A DNA stretch of 34,282 bases, taken from assembly GCA_036541255.1 (NCBI GenBank), contig JAZHDD010000001.1, forward strand, positions 1 through 34,282, given 5' to 3'. The translations under genes and the position numbers were made by a program. Within the stretch, counting starts at the first letter, position 1; each line of letters starts with the position of its first letter. Shown in pieces: positions 1 through 7,601 of the stretch. The notes under the pieces were generated by a model. It was not told the origin of the DNA. It was given only the letters and a program-made list of their open reading frames with translations, and did not search any database. This stretch comes from Paucidesulfovibrio sp036541255. Its GTDB lineage: Bacteria > Desulfobacterota > Desulfovibrionia > Desulfovibrionales > Desulfovibrionaceae.

Positions 1-576
1 GCAAAGAAGGACATCAAGGCTCGCTGCGAGGCCATCGAGGCCGAGATCAGAGAGACCACGTCCAACTACGACAAGGAAAAACTTCAGGAACGTCTGGCAA
101 AACTCATGGGCGGCGTGGCCGTCATCAGCGTCGGTGCTCCCAGTGAAGTGGAAATGAAGGAAAAACGCGACCGCGTCGAAGACGCCCTCAACGCCACCCG
201 CGCCGCAGCCGACGAAGGCATCGTGCCCGGCGGCGGAGCCGCTTTGGTGCGCGCGGCCTCCTCTCTCACCAAGGTCAAGACAGAGAACGACGACGAGGTG
301 GCGGGCGTGGCCATCATTCGCCGCGCCATCGAAGAACCCCTGCGCCAGATCGCCGTTAACGCCGGCTTCGAAGGCTCGGTCGTGGTCGAGAAGGTTGCAG
401 GCGGCAAGGGCGGATTCGGCTTCAACGCCGCTTCCGGCGAATACGAGGATTTGATCAAGTCCGGCGTCATCGACCCCAAGAAGGTCGTCCGCATCGCCCT
501 GCAGAACGCCGCTTCCGTGGCCAGCCTGCTGCTGACCACCGAGTGCTCCATTGCCGAGCTGGTCAAGGAAGACTAA
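1..576 (+). CDS. groL: Chaperonin GroEL, C-terminal 191 residues (5' end outside window)
   Basis: The reading frame is open from base 1 and encodes the last third of the 60-kDa chaperonin, which with GroES forms the ATP-driven cytosolic folding chamber. The run from KLQERLAKL through GGVAVISVGA, EMKEKRDRVEDALNATRAA and the equatorial-domain segments GIVPGGGAAL and GFGFNAASGEYEDL is diagnostic, as is IDPKKVVRIALQNAASVASLLLT cut into its usual order. The protein stops right after TTECSIAELVKED. The Met/Gly-rich GGM tail that most bacterial GroEL proteins carry is absent, and no frameshift near the stop would restore it. A strong terminator follows 21 bases downstream, so this is the end of the transcript. 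It may be the only copy or a second, variant GroEL. Identity is certain; whether it is the housekeeping copy cannot be told from here. Confidence 0.97.
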   Translation, partial: AKKDIKARCEAIEAEIRETTSNYDKEKLQERLAKLMGGVAVISVGAPSEVEMKEKRDRVEDALNATRAAADEGIVPGGGAALVRAASSLTKVKTENDDEVAGVAIIRRAIEEPLRQIAVNAGFEGSVVVEKVAGGKGGFGFNAASGEYEDLIKSGVIDPKKVVRIALQNAASVASLLLTTECSIAELVKED

Positions 577-597
577 TACCCGTAAAAAGATCATTCG

Positions 598-629
598 GGC
601 CGATCCCTTGTGGGGTCGGCCTTTTTTTA
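598..629 (+). terminator. Rho-independent terminator of groEL
   Basis: A 10-bp stem (598-607 with 612-621, one T-G wobble), a 4-base loop and a run of seven T follow the groEL stop codon by 21 bases. Confidence 0.93.
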
Positions 630-643
630 TCCCGACAGAACCC

Positions 644-672
644 TTGACCAGCGCCCCTGACGGGACTATGTT
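644..672 (+). promoter_or_regulatory. Sigma-70-type promoter for the 52-aa gene
   Basis: TTGACC at 644-649 and TATGTT at 667-672 are separated by exactly 17 bases. The predicted start near 679 leaves a leader of about 18 bases that contains the AGGAGG site at 686-691. The promoter lies between the groEL terminator and the next start codon, so the small gene is an independent unit. Confidence 0.72.
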
Positions 673-696
673 GCCGGACCAGCGAAGGAGGTTGTC

Positions 697-855
697 ATGA
701 CCAAAAAAGAATATCAGCTCGTGATCATTCAGTCTTCCGGGTCGGAAAAGCCCATTTACGCTTCCCCGAACAAGCCCGAAGTGGAGCTCCAGCTGCAAAA
801 GCATGTGCGCTCTCTGGCTCCCGGCTTGGCCGAAATCCGCGAAGTCAAGAAATAG
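697..855 (+). CDS. Small conserved-type hypothetical protein, 52 aa
   Basis: The gene runs from ATG at 697 to TAG at 853-855 and encodes 52 residues beginning MTKKEYQLVIIQSS and ending AEIREVKK. AGGAGG sits 5 bases before the ATG, a good promoter lies just upstream and a strong terminator just downstream, so it is a complete monocistronic unit despite its size. There is no signal peptide, membrane segment or cysteine. The composition suggests a small soluble alpha/beta protein with an amphipathic second half (about residues 28-50). I do not recognise the family and assign no function. It is unrelated in sequence to GroES or other chaperonin partners, so its place behind groEL is probably only positional. 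Confidence 0.8.
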   Translation: MTKKEYQLVIIQSSGSEKPIYASPNKPEVELQLQKHVRSLAPGLAEIREVKK

Positions 856-879
856 CCCCCCTTTCCTTTTCAGGAAACG

Positions 880-913
880 AAAGCGGCCGGGCATTATGCC
901 CGGCCGCTTTTCT
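880..913 (+). terminator. Terminator of the 52-aa gene, possibly bidirectional
   Basis: A perfect 13-bp GC-rich stem (881-893 with 897-909) with a TTA loop is followed by TTTTCTT. On the minus strand the stem is followed by a weaker T-rich stretch, so it may also end the chemoreceptor transcript that runs toward it. Confidence 0.9.
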
Positions 914-917
914 TGTG

Positions 918-956
918 GGGTTCGCCGCCACTCGCGCCCCGAATGGCGGCGAACCC
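918..956. repeat. Perfect 13-bp inverted repeat downstream of the chemoreceptor gene
   Basis: GGGTTCGCCGCCA at 918-930 and its exact complement at 944-956 flank a 13-base spacer. There is no T-run on either side, so it is not a standard terminator. It lies between the terminator at 880-913 and the chemoreceptor stop codon and may be a 3' stabilising hairpin or a protein site. Confidence 0.6.
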
Positions 957-993
957 GCCCTGTCGATTCTCGACAAGGCCTATGCCCTCTCCC

Positions 994-2979
994 CTAAAAC
1001 CGCTCGAAATCCTCATCCTGATCGGCGGCACTGCCGGAAGCCCTCGACTCCAATTGCGCTGCGGGCCGACTTCTGGCCACCAGACGCTTTTTCTCCCCTC
1101 TCTCGCCGGTACGGAAAAACTCCATGCTTTGCTGCAGTTGCTCGGCCTGGCCTGAAAGTTCTTCCGAGGTGGAGGCCATTTCCTCGGAAGCCGAGGCGTT
1201 CTGCTGCACCACCTGCTCCATTTGCGTCACGGCCCGCGCGATCTGCTCCACGCCGGCATTCTGCTCCTTGCTGGCTGCGGCGATCTCCTGCACCAAATCC
1301 GCGGTCTTGCGGATCTCCGGCACAAGTTCACGCAACATGGTCCCTGCCCGTTCGGCAACCGAAGTGGAGCTCACGGACAACTCGCTGATTTCAGCGGCGG
1401 CCTGTCCGCTGCGTTCCGCCAATTTACGCACCTCGGCCGCGACAACGGCAAAGCCCTTGCCGTGCTCTCCGGCCCGCGCCGCCTCAATGGCCGCGTTCAG
1501 GGCCAGCAGATTGGTCTGGCGTGCTATTTCCTCGATGATGCCGATCTTCTCGGCAATATTCTTCATGGCCTGCACGGCCTCGACCACGGCTTCGCCGCCC
1601 TGCTGCGCCTTGGTGGCCGCACCTGTGGCTATCTGTTCGGTCTGCACGGCATTTTCCGTGTTCTGGCGAATGTTCGCGCCCATTTGCTGCATGGATGCGG
1701 AAACCTGCTCCACCGAGGCGGCCGATTCGGACGCGCCTTGGGACAGGGATTGCGCCGTAGCCGACAGTTCCTGACTGCCCGAGGCCACATTGTGTGTAGC
1801 CAGATTGACCTCGGCCACGACCTGGCGCAACCGTTCGACCATGGTTCGCAACGAGTTGGCCAGGATACCGACCTCGTCGTTCTGGTGCACGTCCACATCC
1901 GCGGTAAGGTCGCCGTTGCTGACGATTTCCGCGAAATCCACGCCCTGCCGGATGGGCCGGACAATGCCGCGGGCAATAATCCAGGCCAGCAAAAGCCCCA
2001 GGACCAGGGCCACTCCGCCCACGGTCAGCACCGCGCTGCGCGTGCTGGCCGCCTTGCCGAGCATCTGCTCGTCGGTCATGATGTTTTCGGCCACGATCTC
2101 GCGGGTTTGGTTCAGGAGGTTTTGCACCTGCCCCAGGGCCGGCATGGTCTGGTTGACGTAAATATCCTTGGCCTCCTCCAACCGCGCCATCTTCCCATCG
2201 TGCCACTCGATGGTTTCGTTGATACGCGCCAGGGTCTCTTGCCCATATAGTTCCGTCTGCTCACGATAGACCCGCATGGCTCCGTCCCAATCCGCAACGC
2301 CGAGATGCCTGTTCACGTCGAGCACGGATTTGTGCAATCGCTCATGGGGCTCGAAAATCGCGCTCAACTTTTCACGCAGCTCCGGGTCCTCGCGCATCAT
2401 GGCCTGCACGTCCTCGGAATAGAGCCATTTGCCGAGACCGCAAAGACGCGGATCAGCCTGCACTTCCGCCTTGGGCTGATGTCCGGCGACCGCGTCCATG
2501 ACTTTGCCGGACCATACCAGATGGTCTACTTGGCGAGCCCGCAAAAAACCGGCCAGACTCGGGTCCACGTCGACGTATCTATCGGCAATGGCCACGGCGG
2601 ATTCATGCAGATGCGCGTGGGGCTTTTCTATTTCGGCCATGAGCTGCTTGATCTGGGGGACCAGGATCTCGGCCTTTTTCCGGCCCTCGCCGTAATACCA
2701 TACCCCAAAGGCACACTGGGCGGGATCGGTCTGCACCTTGAGCTCATGCACATTCTTGTCCGTCAGCAGGGCATTGACCTGCTCGGCCCATTTGAGGTGG
2801 TCCACGATGCGTTGCACGAAATCACCGCGCAGCTTGTTGCCGTCGATGACCTCACCCGCATTCCGGACAATACCGCCGATGCCGAGCACGGCCCAGGTTG
2901 CCAGCACGCCCAGCAACAACAGCACAAGTCCGAAGCCCAAACCTATTTTACCGTTGAGTTTCAAATCCTTCCAACGCAT
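994..2979 (-). CDS. Methyl-accepting chemotaxis protein with two tandem periplasmic CZB domains
   Basis: This 661-aa inner-membrane chemoreceptor would signal through CheW and CheA. TM1 is about residues 12-34 and TM2 about 316-336, followed by HAMP (337-388) and the cytoplasmic coiled coil with the conserved hairpin tip around 483-515 (EIARQTNLLALNAAIEAARA). The periplasmic part contains two successive chemoreceptor zinc-binding-like repeats: H61, C89 (DPAQCAFG), H121 and H125; then H153, C180 (DPRLCGLG), H212 and H216. The His/Cys spacing matches the zinc ligands of CZB proteins, which usually sit in the cytosol. The last five residues, DFERF, fit the CheR/CheB docking pentapeptide pattern x-[FW]-x-x-[FY]. 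Start ATG 2979 has an AAGGGGG-like site. Zinc or an oxidant such as hypochlorite is a possible stimulus by analogy with other CZB receptors; the ligand is inferred only. Confidence 0.95.
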   Translation of the reverse strand: MRWKDLKLNGKIGLGFGLVLLLLGVLATWAVLGIGGIVRNAGEVIDGNKLRGDFVQRIVDHLKWAEQVNALLTDKNVHELKVQTDPAQCAFGVWYYGEGRKKAEILVPQIKQLMAEIEKPHAHLHESAVAIADRYVDVDPSLAGFLRARQVDHLVWSGKVMDAVAGHQPKAEVQADPRLCGLGKWLYSEDVQAMMREDPELREKLSAIFEPHERLHKSVLDVNRHLGVADWDGAMRVYREQTELYGQETLARINETIEWHDGKMARLEEAKDIYVNQTMPALGQVQNLLNQTREIVAENIMTDEQMLGKAASTRSAVLTVGGVALVLGLLLAWIIARGIVRPIRQGVDFAEIVSNGDLTADVDVHQNDEVGILANSLRTMVERLRQVVAEVNLATHNVASGSQELSATAQSLSQGASESAASVEQVSASMQQMGANIRQNTENAVQTEQIATGAATKAQQGGEAVVEAVQAMKNIAEKIGIIEEIARQTNLLALNAAIEAARAGEHGKGFAVVAAEVRKLAERSGQAAAEISELSVSSTSVAERAGTMLRELVPEIRKTADLVQEIAAASKEQNAGVEQIARAVTQMEQVVQQNASASEEMASTSEELSGQAEQLQQSMEFFRTGERGEKKRLVARSRPAAQLESRASGSAADQDEDFERF

Positions 2980-3080
2980 AACGCTTCGCCCCCTTGTGCG
3001 TACCGGCGGCCCTCCCGCCTTCTTTGCCTGATCTCCGCTCCGCGCCTGCGCCAGGCTCGCCCACAGTACAGGCCCTACCC

Positions 3081-3109
3081 CCTATAGCACACCACAAACT
3101 ACAACGGAA
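3081..3109 (-). promoter_or_regulatory. Possible chemoreceptor promoter
   Basis: On the minus strand TTCCGT (3109-3104) and TATAGG (3086-3081) are 17 bases apart, about 100 bases before the chemoreceptor start. The -35 match is poor and no sigma-28 motif was seen, so this is tentative. The rest of 2980-3175 shows no other structure. Confidence 0.3.
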
Positions 3110-3175
3110 GTTTTTGTTTATTTCCGATGCAACGAAATACACATTGAGGAAAAGCAGGACACAGCCCACTCACCG

Positions 3176-3204
3176 TTGACGCACCGCAACAGGCAACGTA
3201 TCTT
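3176..3204 (+). promoter_or_regulatory. Sigma-70-type promoter for the secreted Cys-rich protein
   Basis: TTGACG at 3176-3181 and TATCTT at 3199-3204 have a 17-base spacer. The predicted start near 3211 gives a leader of about 22 bases before the ATG at 3233. Confidence 0.65.
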
Positions 3205-3232
3205 TATCGGAAACAGGGGTTATTGAAGCAGT

Positions 3233-3535
3233 ATGCAACGCCTTCACGTAATAGCCACACTTGGCCTGCTTTGCCTGCTGCCTTGGGTCGTGCCGGGATC
3301 GGCCCTGGCCGATCCCGGGCACCAAACGCAGCAGTGGCCGGGCGCGCCCTGCCTGACCGACGCGGATTGCGGAAAATTACGCTGCTGCAACGGGGCCTGC
3401 GCCGCCTCCTGCCGAACGGGAAAAGATGTTTTCTGCGCCCGCAACGCTTTCAGGGCGCTTGGCGCACCAGTTCCCGCTTACCCGTCGAAGCTGCCCGCCG
3501 ACGCCCCCCCCCGGACCGAAACACCGGCGCTTTGA
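3233..3535 (+). CDS. Small secreted cysteine-rich protein with a WAP-like half domain
   Basis: The 100-aa product has a Sec signal peptide (residues 1-26, ending SALA) and a short mature protein with seven cysteines: C40, C46, C51, C52, C56, C60 and C68. The spacing C-x5-C-x4-CC-x3-C-x3-C, with D43 and D45 before the second Cys, closely follows the second half of eukaryotic WAP four-disulphide domains (C-x5-C-x5-CC-x3-C-x3-C); the two N-terminal WAP cysteines are missing and one extra Cys lies downstream. The tail from about 75 is Pro/Ala-rich. It has its own 17-bp-spaced promoter but only a weak Shine-Dalgarno (AGGGG, 13 bases upstream). It is probably a disulphide-bonded periplasmic or exported protein; protease inhibition would be pure analogy. 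The promoter, signal peptide and Cys pattern argue against a chance reading frame. Confidence 0.75.
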   Translation: MQRLHVIATLGLLCLLPWVVPGSALADPGHQTQQWPGAPCLTDADCGKLRCCNGACAASCRTGKDVFCARNAFRALGAPVPAYPSKLPADAPPRTETPAL

Positions 3536-3609
3536 TCATCCGCCCCCAGGGCGCATGTATTTTACTCTTTTTTTTCCTTTCACCGATTCCATGCATACCT
3601 GAGATGTGG

Positions 3610-3640
3610 TATACTGTTGTCGTTCTGCCCCAGCAGAACG
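3610..3640 (+). promoter_or_regulatory. AsmA-gene -10 element and 5'-terminal hairpin
   Basis: A near-consensus TATACT lies at 3610-3615 with only a poor -35 match (TTCCAT, 17 bases upstream). About six bases after the -10 element a perfect 8-bp inverted repeat begins (CGTTCTGC at 3621-3628 and GCAGAACG at 3633-3640, loop CCCA), so the mRNA would start with a stem-loop. It could protect the 5' end or be an operator. A weak 5-bp hairpin with a T-rich tail at 3541-3579 may end the preceding gene. Confidence 0.5.
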
Positions 3641-3668
3641 AATGTGCAATAAAAATCAGGAGCATACA

Positions 3669-5864
3669 ATGAGCAAGGCAGTGAAGTGGATTCTTCTCCT
3701 CGGCGGCGGGCTCGTGGTCCTGCTCGTGGCGGCCATGGTGCTCGTGGCGGCCTTTGTGGACCCCAACGACTACAAGGACAAAATCGCCCAGGGAGTCAAA
3801 GACGCCACCGGCATGGAACTGACCATTGAAGGAGACCTCTCCTTGCGGTTTTTCCCCTGGATCGGCGTGGATACGGGAGCCATCCGGCTGGGCAATCCTC
3901 CGGGCTTCGGCGACGAACCCTTTGTCTCCCTGAACAGCGCCTCGGTGAGCCTCCGGTTGCTGCCGCTCCTTTCCGGCACGGTCAAGGCCGGTGCGATCGA
4001 CGTGGACGGACTGGCCCTGAACCTGCTCCGGACCAAGGACGGCAAGGCCAACTGGGAGGCTCTTGGCGGCTCCAAGGAAGCCAAACCGGAAGAGCCCGCC
4101 AAGGAAGGCGGCAAGATGGACCTTTCCATCGGCGGCCTGAACGTCACCAACGCAAATATCGTCTTTGACGACCAGCAGGCGGGCAAGCGCTACGCGCTTC
4201 AGGGCGCGAACATCAGCCTGGGCGCAGTGGACCCGGGCGAGCCCTTTGACGTGGAAGTGGCTTTCGGCCTTGAGAGCAAGGAACCCCAGGTCAAGGCCGA
4301 CGTGCGCGTCAAGGCCGTGGCCGCGCTGGACCTGGAAGCCCAGGTCTATGAGCTGACCAGGCTGGAGGCCGAAGTGGCCGCCACGGGCGACGCCCTGCCC
4401 GGCGGCAAGGCCGAGGTCAATGCCGCGGCCAAGAGCATTCTCGCGGACATGGGCAAGGAATTGGCTACAATCGACGGCCTGAGCGTGACCGCCTACGGCG
4501 TGACCGCCACGGCCGAAATGACCGCCTCCGAGCTCAAGACCGGTCCCAAGGCCAAGGGACAGTTCAAGGTGCAACCCTTCGACGCCAAGAAAATGCTTGC
4601 CGCCATGGGCCAGACCCCGCCCGAAACCACCGATCCCAAGGCCATGACCGACATCTCGCTGGGCCTGGAATTCGACTACGGCCCGCAGGCCGCCAGCGCG
4701 CGCAACATCCTCCTGAACCTGGACGGTCAGGAAATCCGCGCCGAGGCCAGCATGATCGGCGGCGCTGTCCCGGCATATAATGTCAAAGTCGAGGCCGCTA
4801 CACTGAACCTGGACCCCTATCGCGCACCCAAGGCCGAAGGGGAGCCCCAGGCCGAAGCCCCCAAGGACGAAGACGCGGCAAACAAGCCCATCCTGCCGGA
4901 ATCGGCCATGGCCCAACTGCGCAAGCTGCGCCTGGACGCGCAGCTCAAGGTTGGACAGCTCAAGGCCTCCCCTGCCGAGTTGACCAACGTGCTCGTGCTC
5001 ATCAAGGCCAAGGACGGCGTGGTCACTGTGGAACCGGCGGCCTTTACCCTGTATGAGGGCACCCTGCATTCCAACATGTCCATGGATGTGCGGGGGACCA
5101 CCCCGGCCTACGGACTGGACGCGAAGCTGAACGGTCTGGCAGTCGGACCGCTGCTCCATGCGCTCCAGGGCAAGGAAAGCCTGAGCGGTCGTACCAACGC
5201 GGAAACCAGCATGCGCCTGCGCGGCAACAGCGTGAACGAATTCAAACGCAGCCTGAACGGCAACCTGCGCTTCGACATGCAGGACGGCGTGTTTCCCGGC
5301 GTGGACTTTGCCGGCGTCATGACCAGCGCCTACGACAAGCTCCAGGCCGCAGCCTCGGGCGAAGTGGCGCAACCCAAGGAAGCCAAGACCCAGTTCGGCC
5401 TGATGCAGGGTTCGGCCACCTTCACCAACGGCCTGGTGCACAATCCCGACTTCGTGCTCAAGTCGCCCCTGATCCAGGTGGACGGCGAAGGCGACGTGAA
5501 CCTGCCCAGCAGCGAGGTCAACTATCTCGTGGTCGGAGCGCTCCTGGCCTCGCTCGAAGGGCAGGGCCGCACCGACAAGTCCGAATACGTGGGCGTGGGC
5601 ATTCCCATCCGGGTCAAAGGCACGTTCGACAACCTCAGCTTCTGGCCCGACCCGGTCAAATGGGCGGAGATGATCGCTGGCGGCGCGCTGAACATCTTTG
5701 AAGGCGGCGCGGATTCCGCGGCCAAGGCTCCGGGCGCGCTGCTGGACGCCGTGACCGGCGGCGCAAAAAAGCCCGCGACCGAAGGGGCTGCTCCGGAAAC
5801 CGGCAAGGACACCGGAACCTCTCCCGTGGACAAGGTCGGCGACAAGCTCAAGAGCATTTTCTAA
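3669..5864 (+). CDS. AsmA-family envelope protein
   Basis: The 731-aa product has one N-terminal membrane anchor (about residues 7-29) and a long periplasmic part. The start of the mature region, with DPNDYKDKIAQGVKDATGME, then GDLSLRFFPWIGVDTGAIRL and GNPPGF, is the hallmark of AsmA proteins, members of the bridge-like lipid-transfer (AsmA/YhdP/TamB) group linked to phospholipid traffic and outer-membrane homeostasis. The C-terminal AsmA region lies at about 480-680, and a low-complexity Ala/Gly/Lys tail ends in DKLKSIF. ATG 3669 is chosen because an AGGAGC site precedes it and the hydrophobic anchor begins seven residues in; upstream in-frame codons belong to the leader. It is monocistronic, with a terminator 17 bases after the stop. 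A very long antisense frame over this gene is a composition artefact. Confidence 0.93.
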   Translation: MSKAVKWILLLGGGLVVLLVAAMVLVAAFVDPNDYKDKIAQGVKDATGMELTIEGDLSLRFFPWIGVDTGAIRLGNPPGFGDEPFVSLNSASVSLRLLPLLSGTVKAGAIDVDGLALNLLRTKDGKANWEALGGSKEAKPEEPAKEGGKMDLSIGGLNVTNANIVFDDQQAGKRYALQGANISLGAVDPGEPFDVEVAFGLESKEPQVKADVRVKAVAALDLEAQVYELTRLEAEVAATGDALPGGKAEVNAAAKSILADMGKELATIDGLSVTAYGVTATAEMTASELKTGPKAKGQFKVQPFDAKKMLAAMGQTPPETTDPKAMTDISLGLEFDYGPQAASARNILLNLDGQEIRAEASMIGGAVPAYNVKVEAATLNLDPYRAPKAEGEPQAEAPKDEDAANKPILPESAMAQLRKLRLDAQLKVGQLKASPAELTNVLVLIKAKDGVVTVEPAAFTLYEGTLHSNMSMDVRGTTPAYGLDAKLNGLAVGPLLHALQGKESLSGRTNAETSMRLRGNSVNEFKRSLNGNLRFDMQDGVFPGVDFAGVMTSAYDKLQAAASGEVAQPKEAKTQFGLMQGSATFTNGLVHNPDFVLKSPLIQVDGEGDVNLPSSEVNYLVVGALLASLEGQGRTDKSEYVGVGIPIRVKGTFDNLSFWPDPVKWAEMIAGGALNIFEGGADSAAKAPGALLDAVTGGAKKPATEGAAPETGKDTGTSPVDKVGDKLKSIF

Positions 5865-5880
5865 CCAATCCGAACGAACC

Positions 5881-5907
5881 AGGGCCGGCCTACCGGCCCT
5901 TTTTTTC
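5881..5907 (+). terminator. Terminator of the AsmA gene
   Basis: GGGCCGG (5882-5888), a four-base loop and CCGGCCC (5893-5899) are followed by seven T. Confidence 0.93.
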
Positions 5908-5953
5908 GCACCTGAACGATTCTTGCCCGCATGGCGTGGGCTTTTGCCCCGCA

Positions 5954-5982
5954 TTGACAGGGCCGCGCTCTGGTATGCTATT
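5954..5982 (+). promoter_or_regulatory. Likely promoter of the M48 protease gene
   Basis: A perfect TTGACA at 5954-5959 precedes the AT-rich stretch TATGCTATTTG (5974-5984). The best 17-base spacing gives GCTATT (5977-5982) as -10; TATGCT (5974-5979) looks better in sequence but is only 14 bases away. The leader would be about 75 bases. Confidence 0.5.
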
Positions 5983-6063
5983 TGAAAGGTCCGAACCAAC
6001 TTCGGCGGGCATCAGGCCCGAAAAACCCTTCCGCTTTGCGCGGTGTTTTTCGGAGGACAACTC

Positions 6064-7419
6064 ATGGCAAGGCAATTCAAGGCAAAACTGGAACGACAAG
6101 GCATTGGCCGCCGCGACTTTCTGCGGCTCATCTCGGCCAGTACGGCCACAGCGCTCATGGCTCCCCTGCTCGACGGGTGCGCGGTCAATCCGGTCACGGG
6201 CCAAAACCAGCTCATGCTCATGTCCGAACAGCAGGAAGTGGCCCTGGACAAACAGAACTCCCCTCACCAGTTTTCCGCCGACTACGGCCCCTCCCAGGAC
6301 GCCGGGCTGAACAACTACGTGGATTCCGTAGGCAAAAAGCTGGCACGGCTCAGCCATCGGCCCAACATGCCCTATTCCATGCGGGCCGTGAACGCGACCT
6401 ACGTCAACGCCTACGCCTTTCCGGGCGGCTCCATCGCCACCACGCGGGGCATCCTGCTCGAACTGCAAAACGAAGCCGAACTGGCCGGACTGCTCGGCCA
6501 TGAGATCGGTCACGTCAACGCCCGGCACACAGCCTCGCGCATGAGCAAGGGCATCCTGCTCTCGGCCGTCATGACCGGAGCTTCGGCCTATGCGGCGACC
6601 CAGTCCGGCAACGATTGGGCTCCGCTGATTTCCAGCCTGGGAGGACTCAGCGCAGGCGCGCTGCTGGCCTATTACAGCCGCGAGGACGAACGGCAGGCCG
6701 ATGATCTGGGCATGGAATACGCCACGCGGGCCGGAGAAAACCCCCAGGGCATGGTCGGCCTGATGGAGGTGCTCGTGAACAAGAGCAAGCGCCAGCCGAG
6801 CATGCTGGAACAGATGTTCTCCTCCCACCCCATGAGCAGCGAACGCTACCAGACCGCTGTCCAGGCCACGCGCACCAAGTACGCGCAGTATTCGGGCCTG
6901 CCCCTGAACCGCGACCGCTACATGGACTATACGGCGCGGCTGCGCCGCATGCGCGAACCCATCCTGACCCTCCAGGAAGGCTCGGAACTCATGTCCAAGA
7001 AGCAGCTCCAGCCCGCCGAAGCCAAGTTCGACACGGCCCTGCGCATGATCCCGCACGACTATGCCGGACTGCTCATGATGTCCAAGTGCCAGGCAGCCAA
7101 GAACAACGTGCGCAAGGCCGAATATTACGCCCAGCGCGCCACGGAAGTGTATCCGCAGGAGGCCCAGGCCTATCATTCCCTGGGCGTGGCCCGGCTCGTG
7201 GGCGACCGCTACGCCGCAGCCTACGACTCCTTTGCCATCTACGACCGGCTGCTGCCGGGCAACCCGCAACTCTTGTTCCTCAAGGGGCTGTCTCTGGAAG
7301 GCATGGGGCAAAATAATAACGCCGCGGAAAACTACTACCGCTATATCCAGCAGGTTCGGCAGGGAGGCCCGGCCCAGTATGCCTATGGCCGCCTGCGCCA
7401 ATGGGGGATGGTCCGCTAG
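6064..7419 (+). CDS. Tat-exported M48 metalloprotease lipoprotein with C-terminal TPRs (BepA-like)
   Basis: The 451-aa protein combines an M48 zinc protease and a TPR region, the architecture of BepA/YfgC, a periplasmic protease and chaperone in outer-membrane assembly. A twin-arginine signal (RRDFL, 16-20) leads to a lipobox-like LLDGC with Cys39, so it is probably a Tat-dependent lipoprotein. The catalytic HEIGH is at 146-150, with the third-ligand helix SREDERQADD (E209, D213) and FSSHP (H255), which corresponds to the regulatory His-switch of BepA. TPR-like helices cover about 300-440. ATG 6064 is chosen over the upstream in-frame ATG (6043) because GGAGGA lies directly before it. BepA itself is Sec-exported and soluble, so Tat plus lipid anchoring is a difference. 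No clear terminator follows before the sigma-54 promoter at 7512. Confidence 0.93.
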   Translation: MARQFKAKLERQGIGRRDFLRLISASTATALMAPLLDGCAVNPVTGQNQLMLMSEQQEVALDKQNSPHQFSADYGPSQDAGLNNYVDSVGKKLARLSHRPNMPYSMRAVNATYVNAYAFPGGSIATTRGILLELQNEAELAGLLGHEIGHVNARHTASRMSKGILLSAVMTGASAYAATQSGNDWAPLISSLGGLSAGALLAYYSREDERQADDLGMEYATRAGENPQGMVGLMEVLVNKSKRQPSMLEQMFSSHPMSSERYQTAVQATRTKYAQYSGLPLNRDRYMDYTARLRRMREPILTLQEGSELMSKKQLQPAEAKFDTALRMIPHDYAGLLMMSKCQAAKNNVRKAEYYAQRATEVYPQEAQAYHSLGVARLVGDRYAAAYDSFAIYDRLLPGNPQLLFLKGLSLEGMGQNNNAAENYYRYIQQVRQGGPAQYAYGRLRQWGMVR

Positions 7420-7442
7420 AGCGGGCAAAAACCGGTCGGAAC

Positions 7443-7482
7443 TGCGCAACGGGCGTACGCCCTGGATATCGTGAATTGCGAA
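7443..7482 (+). promoter_or_regulatory. Candidate upstream activator sites for the cytochrome promoter
   Basis: Upstream of the sigma-54 promoter lie TGCGCAA (7443-7449), a perfect 12-bp palindrome GGGCGTACGCCC (7451-7462) and TTGCGAA (7476-7482). They sit about -95 to -56 from the predicted start at about 7538, where enhancer-binding proteins usually bind. The TGCGCAA element recurs before the kinase operon at 11324-11343. Function is inferred from position and recurrence. Confidence 0.45.
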
Positions 7483-7511
7483 AAGCCGCCGTGGGCATGG
7501 CTTTCGACACA

Positions 7512-7527
7512 TGGCACACGGATTGCT
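7512..7527 (+). promoter_or_regulatory. Sigma-54 (-24/-12) promoter of the cytochrome c3 gene
   Basis: TGGCACACGGATTGCT matches the consensus TGGCACG-N4-TTGCT with one mismatch; the invariant GG (7513-7514) and GC (7525-7526) are exactly 10 bases apart. The predicted transcription start is about 7538, 64 bases before the start codon. Confidence 0.85.
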
Positions 7528-7601
7528 TTTCCTCTTTCACAAAATGCGTGGTTCGCGTACAGAAAAGAAAATACATCCACTCTGCAACGAGGAGGAAGAT
7601 C

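Noticed and set aside
3450..5999. Long minus-strand frame (849 codons) opposite the AsmA gene
   Set aside because: It mirrors the codon pattern of the AsmA gene, is rich in His/Gly/Gln/Val, has no ribosome site and no recognisable domain; the plus-strand protein has clear family motifs.
5890..7512. Minus-strand frame of 540 codons opposite the M48 protease
   Set aside because: It is an antisense artefact of high third-position GC; the plus strand has HEIGH and a Tat signal.
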